This document shows positions 1 through 7,795 of a stretch of 17,217 nucleotides of DNA, in pieces. The DNA comes from an uncultured Eubacteriales bacterium. GTDB lineage: Bacteria; Bacillota; Clostridia; Oscillospirales; Butyricicoccaceae. The position numbers were made by a program, and so were the translations under genes. Positions within the stretch are counted from its first letter, which is position 1, and the number at the start of each line of letters is the position of its first letter. The notes beneath the pieces are model-generated. The model had not been told where the DNA came from and made no database searches. It saw nothing but the letters and a program-made list of their open reading frames with translations. The stretch covers positions 1 to 17,217 of the forward strand of contig CAJKFC010000035.1 in assembly GCA_905199135.1 (NCBI GenBank), read 5' to 3'.

Positions 1-1460
1 ACACCAACCCCACCAAGGAGGACGCGGTGTTCGTCGAAAACATACAAAACGACATCGAATGGCTGGGCTTTTCCTGGGACGAATTGCATTTCGCCTCCGA
101 CTTCTTTGAGAAGCTCTATGAGATCGCCTGCGGCCTCATCCGTAAGGGCGTAGCCTATGTGGACGATCAGACCAGCGAGGAGATGCGCAAAAACCGCGGC
201 ACGCTCACCACGCCCGGCGTGGACAGCCCTTACCGCAACCGCAGCGTGGAGGAGAACCTCGACCTCTTTGAGCGCATGAGAAAGGGCGAGTTTGAGCCGG
301 GCGAAAAGACATTGAGAGCCAAGATCGACATGGCAAGCGGAAATCTCAACATGAGAGACCCGATAATTTACAGAATAATGAAAGTGCCTCACGACAGATG
401 CGGCGACAAGTGGTGCATCTATCCCATGTACGACTTCAACCACCCCATATCCGACACGGTGGAAGGCGTTACACACTCCCTGTGCACACTGGAGTTTGAG
501 GATCACAGACCCCTTTACGAGTGGGTGCTGAAAGAGGCAGGATTTGAACATCCCTCGAGACAGATCGAGTTTGCCCGTCTCAATCTCAGCTACGCCCTCA
601 CCAGCAAACGCCGCTGCCTTGCCCTTGTAAACGCAGGCGTTGTCAGCGGATGGGACGACCCGAGAATGGCGACCATCGCAGGCATGAGGAGAAGAGGATA
701 TCCCGCTCCCGCACTTTTGAACTTTGTAAATACGGCAGGTATGTCCAAGACATACAGCGTTGTGGAGTACAGCCTTCTCGAGTACTGCGTCAGAGATTAC
801 CTCAACGAGCACGCCGAGAGAGCAATGGCGGTGCTCAAACCCTTGAAGGTGGTAATTGAGAACTACCCCGAGGGCAAGACCGAGAATATAAGCATTGAGA
901 TAAATCCCAACGACCCCGGAATGGGCACAAGAGAGGTCACATTCTCCCGTGAGATATACATCGAGGCCGACGACTTCTCCGAAGTTCCCCCCAAGGGATA
1001 CAAGAGACTTTCTCCCGGTGTGGAGGTTCGTCTCAAGGGCGGCTACTATATCAAGGCAGAAAAGGCTGTATACAATGAAAACGGCGACATCGACCATCTG
1101 ATATGCACCTACGACCCCGAAAGCCGCGGCGGCACAACTCCCGACGGCAGAAAGGTCAAGGGAACTATCCAGTGGGTCGACGCCAACAACTGCCATGACG
1201 CCGAGATCCGCCTTTACGACAGACTTTTCAACACTCCCAACCCCTCCGAGGGCGAGGTGCTCGACAATGTAAACCCCGACTCCCTCAAGGTGGTGGAAAA
1301 CGCCAAGATAGAGAAATATCTCCACGGACACAAGGCGGGAGACACCTTCCAGTTCATGCGTTTGGGATACTTTACAGTTGATAAGGACAGCACAGACGAA
1401 AAGATGGTGTTCAACCGCACCGTCACCCTTAAAGACTCATGGACAACAAAGCAGAAGTAA
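1..1460 (+). CDS. glnS: Glutaminyl-tRNA synthetase, 3' part (N-terminus outside window)
   Basis: Charges tRNA-Gln with glutamine in the cytoplasm, using ATP (class I synthetase). The reading frame is open from base 3, giving 485 residues in the window. It starts with TNPTKED, which in the family follows FDD about 70 residues into the protein, so the ATP-binding HIGH motif is missing only because the window begins here. Family signatures seen are THSLCTLEFEDHRPLYEW (starting near base 471) and an LTSKRR segment (about 597-615) in the place of the KMSKS-like loop, usually VMSKR. The C-terminal part from about base 830 is the beta-barrel anticodon-binding region. The gene overlaps the next one by 22 nt, suggesting coupled translation. 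Most Bacillota make Gln-tRNA by amidation with GatCAB, so a true GlnRS suggests ancestral transfer; this is inference. GluRS is excluded by the GlnRS-specific motifs and by the C-terminal domain type. Confidence 0.95.
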   Translation, partial: TNPTKEDAVFVENIQNDIEWLGFSWDELHFASDFFEKLYEIACGLIRKGVAYVDDQTSEEMRKNRGTLTTPGVDSPYRNRSVEENLDLFERMRKGEFEPGEKTLRAKIDMASGNLNMRDPIIYRIMKVPHDRCGDKWCIYPMYDFNHPISDTVEGVTHSLCTLEFEDHRPLYEWVLKEAGFEHPSRQIEFARLNLSYALTSKRRCLALVNAGVVSGWDDPRMATIAGMRRRGYPAPALLNFVNTAGMSKTYSVVEYSLLEYCVRDYLNEHAERAMAVLKPLKVVIENYPEGKTENISIEINPNDPGMGTREVTFSREIYIEADDFSEVPPKGYKRLSPGVEVRLKGGYYIKAEKAVYNENGDIDHLICTYDPESRGGTTPDGRKVKGTIQWVDANNCHDAEIRLYDRLFNTPNPSEGEVLDNVNPDSLKVVENAKIEKYLHGHKAGDTFQFMRLGYFTVDKDSTDEKMVFNRTVTLKDSWTTKQK

Positions 1461-2578
1461 TATATTTTGACAATGCAGCCACCACAAAGGTGGTGAAAGA
1501 GGCGGCAGACGCCGCCTTTTTCGCCATGACCGAGTCTTACGGAAATCCCGCCGCCGTCCACCGTTTCGGAAAACAGGCCGAAAAAATAGTGGAGGACAGC
1601 AGGGAGATTATAAAGACCTCTTTGGGAGCCAAAAAGGGAACGGTCATCTTCACCTCGGGCGGAACCGAGAGCATAAACTGGGCTCTGCTTCAGTCGGCTG
1701 AAAAGAATAAACACAGGGGAAAGCACATAGTGTCGACGGCAATAGAGCACGCCGCCACATTGGAGACCCTCAAGCACCTGGCACAAAAGGGCTATGAGGT
1801 CACCCTTGTGTCACCCGAAAAGGACGGCTCCGTAAGCCTTGAAAAGATAATGGACGCCGTGAGAGAGGACACAATAGTCCTTTCTCTCATGGTGGTGTGC
1901 AACGAGACGGGGGCAAGGCTGCCCGTCGAGGAGGCGGCAAGGCTCGCCAAAGAGAAAAACAAAAATATACTGGTGCATTTTGACGCCGTGCAGGCATATT
2001 TAAAGGTGCCTTTCGACATAAAATGTGCCGATTTCGTAAGCCTTTCGGGCCATAAGATAGGGGCGATGAAGGGCGTCGGCGCCCTGTATACGGCGGAAAA
2101 TGTAAAGATCGCCCCCATGCTTTACGGCGGATATCAGGACAAGGGGCTGAGATCGGGCACACAGGCTGTGCCCCAGATAGCTTCTTTCGGCGCCGCCGCA
2201 AAGGTGAGAAGCGAAAACTTCGATGAAAACTTCAAAAAGCTGACCGCCCTCAGGGAGCATCTCATAAAGGGTCTCAAGTCCATGGACAAAAAGGCCTTTG
2301 TGACAGAGCCCTGGGATTTCGCTCCCCACATAGTGAGCGTCGGCTTTGAAAAGGGCAGGAGCGAGGTAATAATAAGGGTGCTTGCAGATCAGGGCATATT
2401 TGTAGCGGGGGGGTCGGCCTGCTCAAAGGGTAAAAAGAGCCATGTGCTTGCCGCCATGAACCTGGGAGGAAAGATAATCGACTCTTCCCTCAGAATAAGC
2501 TTTTGCCCCGAAAATACGGTAGAGGAGATAGATATTTTTATAGAGGCCTTGGAAAAGGCCCTCAAAATGTTTGGATAA
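1439..2578 (+). CDS. Cysteine desulfurase, NifS/IscS family (likely ThiI partner)
   Basis: PLP-dependent enzyme that removes sulfur from L-cysteine, yielding alanine and an enzyme persulfide. The 379-residue protein is full length for the family. YFDNAATT at the extreme N-terminus fixes the ATG at 1439, inside the end of glnS; no strong ribosome binding site is seen, so translation probably depends on glnS. Seen residues: H104 (stacks on PLP), D182 and Q185 (PLP contacts), the Schiff-base lysine K206 in SGHK, R352, and the persulfide cysteine C328 in GGSACSKGKK. thiI starts two bases after the stop. In Bacillus subtilis the paired desulfurase NifZ supplies sulfur to the adjacent ThiI for tRNA 4-thiouridine; the same gene pairing suggests this role here, rather than general Fe-S assembly, since no iscU or sufU is adjacent. 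Function as a desulfurase is secure; the dedicated partner is inference. Confidence 0.95.
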   Translation: MDNKAEVIYFDNAATTKVVKEAADAAFFAMTESYGNPAAVHRFGKQAEKIVEDSREIIKTSLGAKKGTVIFTSGGTESINWALLQSAEKNKHRGKHIVSTAIEHAATLETLKHLAQKGYEVTLVSPEKDGSVSLEKIMDAVREDTIVLSLMVVCNETGARLPVEEAARLAKEKNKNILVHFDAVQAYLKVPFDIKCADFVSLSGHKIGAMKGVGALYTAENVKIAPMLYGGYQDKGLRSGTQAVPQIASFGAAAKVRSENFDENFKKLTALREHLIKGLKSMDKKAFVTEPWDFAPHIVSVGFEKGRSEVIIRVLADQGIFVAGGSACSKGKKSHVLAAMNLGGKIIDSSLRISFCPENTVEEIDIFIEALEKALKMFG

Positions 2579-2580
2579 TT

Positions 2581-3750
2581 ATGAGAGAAATATTTTTGCT
2601 CAAATGCGGGGAGTTGGTGCTCAAAGGTTTGAACAGAAGCCGTTTTGAGGCCAAGCTTTTGAAAAATACCCGCGCCAAAATGAGAAAATACGGAAAATTC
2701 GACATATACGCCAAACAGTCGGTGATATATGTGGAGCCTTTGGAGTGCGATGACACCGAGGAGGCTTTTAAGGCGTGCACAGAGATATTCGGAATAAACA
2801 CGGTGCAGAGATGCGCCGTCTGCGAGAAGAACATCGAGACAGCCTGCAAAACTGCGGCCGAATACCTCAAGGATATGCTCAGCGAGGCCAAGACCTTTAA
2901 AGTCGAGTCGAAAAGAGGAGACAAGAGCTTTGACATGACCTCGGTGGAGATATCGAGGGAGATAGGCGGATATCTGGACGACGCCTTTCCCGATACCGCT
3001 CCCCAGATGGACAACCCCGATGTGGTGGTCAGAGTGGAGCTCCGCGAAAGAGGATTTTATATCAGCGGCAAAAACTACAAGGGTGCGGGCGGTATGCCCA
3101 TAGGCACCAACGGCAGAGGACTTCTCATGCTGTCGGGCGGCATCGACAGCCCTGTGGCAGGTCACATGATGGCAAAACGAGGACTCGAACTGGCGGCGGT
3201 ACACTTTTTCAGCTATCCCTACACCTCTGAAGAGGCAAAGCAGAAGGTACTGCATTTAGCCGAGATAATGAGCGTATACACAGGCAAGATACCTGTGTTC
3301 ATCGCTCCCTTTACCGAGATACAGGAAGCCATAAGGGACAACTGCTTTGAGGATCTTTTCACCGTCATTATGAGAAGATTTATGGTGAGGGTGGCAGACA
3401 GAATTGCCAAAAAGCAGCTGTGCGGCTGTGTCATCACGGGCGAGAGCTTAGGTCAGGTGGCAAGCCAGACGGTGGAAGCTCTGAATGTCACAAACTCGGT
3501 GGCAGACCTCCCCATATTCAGACCTCTTATCGGCATGGATAAGGACGAAATCACGGTGATTTCGAGAAGAATAGGTACTTTCGAGACATCGATTTTGCCC
3601 TATGAGGACTGCTGTACGGTGTTTACCCCCAAGCACCCTGTCACAAAGCCCAAGATGGAAAAGGTGCTTGCGGAGGAAGCCAAACTTGATGTAGAAGGCC
3701 TTGTAGAGAGAGCCGTGGCTAATACCGACTATATCGTGTGCGGTGAATAA
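2581..3750 (+). CDS. thiI: tRNA 4-thiouridine synthase ThiI (no rhodanese domain)
   Basis: Adenylates U8 of tRNA and replaces its oxygen with sulfur (s4U8); in many bacteria it also feeds sulfur to thiamine thiazole synthesis. The ATG at 2581 is chosen over an in-frame ATG 78 nt upstream because MREIFLLKCGELVLKG is the family N-terminus and the longer form would run back into the desulfurase gene. Layout of 389 residues: N-terminal ferredoxin-like region and THUMP domain (about 1-165), then the PP-loop ATP pyrophosphatase domain with SGGIDS at 185-190. A cysteine pair lies at 344-345 in YEDCCTVFTPKHPVTKP, close to the position of the reactive Cys344 of E. coli ThiI. There is no C-terminal rhodanese domain, so sulfur should be delivered directly by a desulfurase; the gene just upstream is the obvious donor. 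Confidence 0.97.
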   Translation: MREIFLLKCGELVLKGLNRSRFEAKLLKNTRAKMRKYGKFDIYAKQSVIYVEPLECDDTEEAFKACTEIFGINTVQRCAVCEKNIETACKTAAEYLKDMLSEAKTFKVESKRGDKSFDMTSVEISREIGGYLDDAFPDTAPQMDNPDVVVRVELRERGFYISGKNYKGAGGMPIGTNGRGLLMLSGGIDSPVAGHMMAKRGLELAAVHFFSYPYTSEEAKQKVLHLAEIMSVYTGKIPVFIAPFTEIQEAIRDNCFEDLFTVIMRRFMVRVADRIAKKQLCGCVITGESLGQVASQTVEALNVTNSVADLPIFRPLIGMDKDEITVISRRIGTFETSILPYEDCCTVFTPKHPVTKPKMEKVLAEEAKLDVEGLVERAVANTDYIVCGE

Positions 3751-3751
3751 T

Positions 3752-4267
3752 ATGCCGGGAGTTGCCGATAAAAAGGCTCGACTTGAGCCCTACGATGAGG
3801 AGTGGGCGAGAGAGGCCGAAAGGACGATAGAGCGACTTAAAGAGGCGGCATGCCCCTGCTTTGTAAAGGCGGAGCATGTGGGCAGCACCGCGGTAAAGGG
3901 AATATGGGCAAAGCCCATAATAGATATCGCCCTGGCGGTGTCCGACTTTTCGCTTCTCGATACAGACAGGATGAAGCGCATGGGCTTTGAGCTTAGACCG
4001 AGGACATGCAACTTTGAGCACCTGCTCTTTGCCGTAAGAGACAATGCGAGAGGGTGCGACACCCACTATATACACACGGTTTTGCCTGACAGCAGGCTGT
4101 GGAGAGAATATGTCGGCTTCAAAGACGCTTTGAACGGCGACGAAAAGCTTAAAAATCAATATATGAGCCTCAAAAAAGAGCTGTGCGAAAAATACGCTGA
4201 CGACCGCACTGCCTACACCGAGGCAAAACATTCATTTATACAAAGGGTTTTGGAAAACATAAAATAA
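3752..4267 (+). CDS. GrpB/UPF0157 family protein
   Basis: A 171-residue protein of the GrpB (UPF0157) family, related in fold to nucleotidyltransferases; the biochemical role is not established. Family hallmarks are EHVGSTAVKG (residues 41-50) and AKPIIDI (53-59), which resemble the GS and acidic-residue motif of the nucleotidyltransferase superfamily. I chose ATG 3752 because GGTGA at 3742-3746, inside the end of thiI, lies five bases upstream. A GTG at 3743 in the same frame would add three residues and overlap the thiI stop; it remains possible. The gene is one base downstream of the thiI stop, so it belongs to the same transcription unit, but nothing in the protein links it to tRNA thiolation. 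In other genomes this domain is also found fused to dephospho-CoA kinase. No promoter or terminator is seen in the 30 bases that follow. Confidence 0.82.
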   Translation: MPGVADKKARLEPYDEEWAREAERTIERLKEAACPCFVKAEHVGSTAVKGIWAKPIIDIALAVSDFSLLDTDRMKRMGFELRPRTCNFEHLLFAVRDNARGCDTHYIHTVLPDSRLWREYVGFKDALNGDEKLKNQYMSLKKELCEKYADDRTAYTEAKHSFIQRVLENIK

Positions 4268-4297
4268 GATAAAGATACAGAAAGGCGGCGCAAAAAA

Positions 4298-5545
4298 ATG
4301 AAAAATCTCACATGCGAACTTCTTGCCGTAGGAACCGAGCTGCTTTTGGGTGAAATCGCCAACACCGACGCCCAGATGCTTTCTCAGGGTCTCTCCGAGC
4401 TGGGCATATCGGTATATCACCACACGGTGGTGGGCGACAATCCTCAAAGGCTCAAAGAGACGGTGGAAATCGCCAAAAAGAGAGCCGATATAATCATAAC
4501 CACCGGAGGTCTCGGCCCGACGGCAGACGACCTTACGAAGGAGACGATAGCCGCCGCCTTCGGCAAAAAACTGGTGCTCGACCAGCCCTCCTTGGAGAGG
4601 CTCTATTCCAGATGGTCATTCGGCACCATGACAAAGAACAACGAGAGACAGGCATGGCTGCCCGAGGGCTGCACAGTGCTTGTAAACGACTGGGGCACAG
4701 CTCCAGGATGTGTGTTTGAGGCAGAGGGCTGCACCGTCATCATGCTGCCGGGCCCTCCCAGAGAGTGCAAGGCCATGTGGGAGCACAGGGCGAGACCCTA
4801 TCTTGAAAAGATGACGGGCGGAGCCATCGTGTCTCACTTTATCCGTCTTTACGGCATAGGTGAGTCGGCAATGGAGGACAAAATCGCATATATTATGGAT
4901 AAGGCGGTAAATCCCTCGGCGGCGCCCTACGCCAAGGAGGGCGAATGCCTTGTGCGCGTCACGGCAAAGGGCGAGACCCACGAAGAGGCAGAGGAGCTGA
5001 CAAAGCCTTTAATGGATGAAATATGCAATGTCCTCAAAGACTATGTATACGGCATCGACGCAAATTCACTCGAAGAGGTGGTCGTGTCTCTGCTCAAAGA
5101 GAAAAAACTGACGATAGCCACAGCCGAAAGCTGCACAGGCGGATATATTTCAAAAAGGCTGACCGACATTCCCGGAGCTTCAGAGGTATTTTTGGGAGGT
5201 CTTGTCACCTATTCCAACGAGAGCAAGATAAATCTTTTGGGCGTAAACGCCGAGACCATAGAGAAGCGCGGCGCCGTGAGCCGTGAAACCGCCTATGAAA
5301 TGGCGTCGAAGGTTGCCGAGAAAATGGGCGCCGACATCGGCGTCGGCATAACAGGCATAGCAGGTCCCGGCGGAGGAAGCGAAGAGAAGCCCGTCGGCCT
5401 TGTATATGCGGGCGTCTGCTTCAAGGGCGAGACAGAGGTCTTTGAGCTGCCCAGAAGAAAAAACTCCACAAGGGAGAGAATTCGTCTTTCGGCCGCATCG
5501 TCGGCATTGGACCTTGTCAGAAGGCAGGTGCTCAAAAATTCCTAA
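4298..5545 (+). CDS. cinA: CinA-like protein: MoaB-fold domain plus PncC-type NMN amidase domain
   Basis: A 415-residue two-domain cytoplasmic protein of the usual CinA length. The N-terminal half is a MoaB/Mog-like (COG1058) domain: AVGTELLLGEIANTDA at 10-25 and TGGLGPTADD at 69-78. The C-terminal half is the PncC-like domain (COG1546), with AESCTGGYIS beginning at residue 276 and GITGIAGPGGG further on. Characterised homologues deamidate NMN to nicotinate mononucleotide in pyridine-nucleotide salvage, and the N-terminal domain of some is an ADP-ribose pyrophosphatase. The name reflects competence/DNA-damage induction in Streptococcus, where cinA precedes recA; no recA is next to it here. 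A purine-rich AAAGGCGG lies about ten bases before the ATG. The stop codon overlaps the walR ribosome binding site, so cinA and walR are probably co-transcribed. Confidence 0.95.
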   Translation: MKNLTCELLAVGTELLLGEIANTDAQMLSQGLSELGISVYHHTVVGDNPQRLKETVEIAKKRADIIITTGGLGPTADDLTKETIAAAFGKKLVLDQPSLERLYSRWSFGTMTKNNERQAWLPEGCTVLVNDWGTAPGCVFEAEGCTVIMLPGPPRECKAMWEHRARPYLEKMTGGAIVSHFIRLYGIGESAMEDKIAYIMDKAVNPSAAPYAKEGECLVRVTAKGETHEEAEELTKPLMDEICNVLKDYVYGIDANSLEEVVVSLLKEKKLTIATAESCTGGYISKRLTDIPGASEVFLGGLVTYSNESKINLLGVNAETIEKRGAVSRETAYEMASKVAEKMGADIGVGITGIAGPGGGSEEKPVGLVYAGVCFKGETEVFELPRRKNSTRERIRLSAASSALDLVRRQVLKNS

Positions 5546-5555
5546 GGAGGAAGGT

Positions 5556-6236
5556 ATGGGACTTAAAATTCTTATAGTAGAAGACGAAAAACCGATTTCG
5601 GACATAATAGCTTTCAACCTCAAAAGGGAGGGCTGGGATACAGTCCAGGCCTTTGACGGAAAGGAGGGCCTCGAAAAGGCCCTCACCGAAAGCTTTGACA
5701 TAATTCTTTTGGATATAATGCTGCCCGAGATGGACGGCTTTGAAGTGTTGTCCAAAATAAGGGAAAAGAGCGAGGTGCCCGTCATCATGGTGACGGCGAG
5801 AGAAGAGGAGAGAGACAAGATATTCGGCCTTGAGCGAGGTGCCGACGACTATGTGACAAAACCCTTTTCGATAGCCGAGCTCATGGCGAGAATAAAGGCA
5901 AACACAAGGCGTAAAGCCATTAAAACCGAAAAGAAACACACAGAAAAAATAGGCGACATAGAGATAGACAGGGAGGGTCAGACCGTCACAAAGGGCGGAA
6001 AAGAGATAGAGCTGACCCAGAGGGAATACGATATTCTCATATATTTTCTGACAAACTCCATGAGGGTCATAAGCCGCGAGGAGCTCATGGAAAATGTCTG
6101 GGGCTACGACTATTACGGTGATCTGAGGGCCGTCGATGTGGCCATGCGCCGCCTGAGAGAAAAGGTTGAAACCGACCCTTCAGACCCTCAGCACATAATC
6201 ACCAAAAGAGGCGTCGGCTACTACCTCAAAAAATAG
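5556..6236 (+). CDS. walR: OmpR/PhoB-family response regulator, WalR (YycF)-like
   Basis: DNA-binding response regulator of 226 residues. Receiver domain at 1-120: acidic pocket E9/D10, phosphoacceptor D53 in LLDIMLPEMDG, switch T80, and K102 in TKPF. A winged-helix OmpR-type output domain covers about 126-226, ending in TKRGVGYYLKK. The start is set by an ideal ribosome binding site AAGGAGG (5544-5550), five bases before the ATG. WalR is inferred from the sequence (VEDEKPISDIIAFNLKREG and GADDYVTKPFS resemble the Bacillus protein) and from the neighbours walK, yycH, yycI, walJ and rlmH. In Bacillus WalR is phosphorylated by WalK and controls peptidoglycan hydrolases and other cell-wall genes. 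PhoP or a generic PhoB-like regulator is the alternative, but the gene set argues for WalR. No promoter is visible immediately upstream; the gene probably relies on readthrough from cinA or a promoter inside it. Confidence 0.9.
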   Translation: MGLKILIVEDEKPISDIIAFNLKREGWDTVQAFDGKEGLEKALTESFDIILLDIMLPEMDGFEVLSKIREKSEVPVIMVTAREEERDKIFGLERGADDYVTKPFSIAELMARIKANTRRKAIKTEKKHTEKIGDIEIDREGQTVTKGGKEIELTQREYDILIYFLTNSMRVISREELMENVWGYDYYGDLRAVDVAMRRLREKVETDPSDPQHIITKRGVGYYLKK

Positions 6237-6245
6237 GAGGCCGCA

Positions 6246-7781
6246 ATGAAAAATCCGCTGAGACTTTTATTTACAAGGACAATGATATACGGCTCGGCGA
6301 TAATAATCAAGCTTTTGATACTTTTCGCCGTCATAATGTCTCTTCAGACAAAGCATGTGTGGTTTTATCAGGTGTCCATTCTGATATCGGCGGCGGTTGT
6401 GCTCTACATTATAAACGACAACAGCAACCCCGCCTATAAAATCGCATGGATAGTGCCCATAATGATGTTTCCTCTTTACGGAGGAATATTCTATGTGCTC
6501 TTCGGCAAGTACAGACCCAAGAGAAAGTACAAAAAGAAGCTGGGGGAGCTGAGGGGAATGATGGACAGGGTCATCGGCAAAAACGCCGATGTACTGGAGG
6601 AGATAGAAGAGGACTGTGTGGCGGGAGGAAACCAATCCCGATACATCACAAACTACGCCAAATTCCCCCCCTTTAAAAACACCAAGACCGAATATTACCC
6701 CATCGGAGAGGACATGTACGAAAGCCTCAAGCAGCAGCTTGAAAAGGCGGAGAAATACATCTTCATGGAGTTTTTCATAGTTGAAGAGGGCGTCATGTGG
6801 GACGGCATCTTCGAGATACTCAAGAGAAAAGTCAGGGAAGGCGTCGATGTGAGGTTCATGTGGGACGATTTCGGAAGCATATTGAGGCTCCCCAAGGATT
6901 TTAAAAAGAAAGTGGAGAGCTTCGGCATAAAATGTGAGATATTCAACCCCCTGCGCCCCATGTTTACACTCAGACTCAACAACCGCAACCACAGGAAGAT
7001 CGTGGTCATCGACGGTCACACGGGTTTTGTGGGCGGCATCAATATAGCCGACGAATATATAAATAAAGTGCAGAAACTGGGACACTGGAAAGACACTGCC
7101 GTCATGCTCAAAGGTGAGGCGGTGTGGTCGCTCACGGTCATGTTCTTAAGCATGTGGAACATGCAGAGCAAGACCGAGGAGGATTATAAAAAGTACCGTC
7201 CCGAAACTCAGAAGGACAGAAAGGCCGAAAACGACGGATATGTCCAGCCATATACCGACAATCCTCTCGACAGTGAGTCGGTGGGCGAAAATGTCTACCT
7301 TAACCTTATAAATAAAGCGGAAAAATATGTGTATATAACCACTCCCTATCTCATCATCGACAACGAGATGGTGACGGCACTCAAAAACGCGGCCAAGAGC
7401 GGAATAGATGTCAGGATAATCACTCCGTTTATTCCCGACAAGTGGTATGTTCACGCCGTGACGAGGGCGTATTACAACATTCTGATGGATAGCGGAGTCA
7501 AGATATACGAATACACTCCCGGCTTTATCCACGCAAAATCCTTTGTGGTGGACGACAAATACGCCGTAGTCGGCACGATAAACCTCGATTACAGAAGCCT
7601 TTATCTCCATTTTGAGTGCGCCGTGTGGATGTATAAATGCAGCTGCATAAAGGATATAAAGGAAGATTTTATAAGAACCATGGGGGCAAGCACCGCCGTA
7701 TCCTTTGACGAGATACGCAAGATAAAGTGGTGGCAGAAACTTGGCAGAGCCTTTCTCAGAGCCTTTGCCCCCCATATGTAA
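6246..7781 (+). CDS. cls: Cardiolipin synthase (phospholipase D superfamily)
   Basis: Condenses two phosphatidylglycerol molecules to cardiolipin and glycerol at the cytoplasmic membrane. The 511-residue protein has hydrophobic segments at about 14-34, 37-57 and 66-87, followed by a basic stretch (KYRPKRKYKKK) expected at the cytoplasmic face. Two HxKx4D catalytic motifs are intact: H249/K251/D256 in NHRKIVVID and H429/K431/D436 in HAKSFVVDD, each followed by a G-[GT]-x-N motif (GGIN, GTIN). The ribosome binding site TAGGAGG overlaps the walR stop, five bases before the ATG, and the walK ribosome binding site overlaps this gene's stop, so it is embedded in the walRK operon. This position is unusual: in Bacillus, walR and walK are adjacent. 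The arrangement suggests that cardiolipin supply is co-expressed with the envelope-stress system; that is inference. Confidence 0.94.
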   Translation: MKNPLRLLFTRTMIYGSAIIIKLLILFAVIMSLQTKHVWFYQVSILISAAVVLYIINDNSNPAYKIAWIVPIMMFPLYGGIFYVLFGKYRPKRKYKKKLGELRGMMDRVIGKNADVLEEIEEDCVAGGNQSRYITNYAKFPPFKNTKTEYYPIGEDMYESLKQQLEKAEKYIFMEFFIVEEGVMWDGIFEILKRKVREGVDVRFMWDDFGSILRLPKDFKKKVESFGIKCEIFNPLRPMFTLRLNNRNHRKIVVIDGHTGFVGGINIADEYINKVQKLGHWKDTAVMLKGEAVWSLTVMFLSMWNMQSKTEEDYKKYRPETQKDRKAENDGYVQPYTDNPLDSESVGENVYLNLINKAEKYVYITTPYLIIDNEMVTALKNAAKSGIDVRIITPFIPDKWYVHAVTRAYYNILMDSGVKIYEYTPGFIHAKSFVVDDKYAVVGTINLDYRSLYLHFECAVWMYKCSCIKDIKEDFIRTMGASTAVSFDEIRKIKWWQKLGRAFLRAFAPHM

Positions 7782-7786
7782 AGGAG
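7781..7786 (+). promoter_or_regulatory. Ribosome binding site for the walK TTG start
   Basis: AAGGAG, beginning on the last base of the cls stop codon, lies nine bases before the in-frame TTG at 7796; a second AGGAG at 7788-7792 is only three bases away. These sites decide for TTG 7796 as start. An in-frame ATG at 7727 would lie inside cls, lacks a site of this quality, and would prefix 23 residues unrelated to a sensor-kinase N-terminus. Confidence 0.75.
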
Positions 7787-7795
7787 CAGGAGCAT

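Noticed and set aside
2503..2580. Upstream ATG start for thiI, adding 26 residues
   Set aside because: It lies inside the desulfurase gene, and the extra residues are unlike ThiI; ATG 2581 gives the family N-terminus.
5400..5555. Upstream ATG for walR, adding 52 residues
   Set aside because: It lies inside cinA; the ideal AAGGAGG before ATG 5556 and the family N-terminus settle the start.
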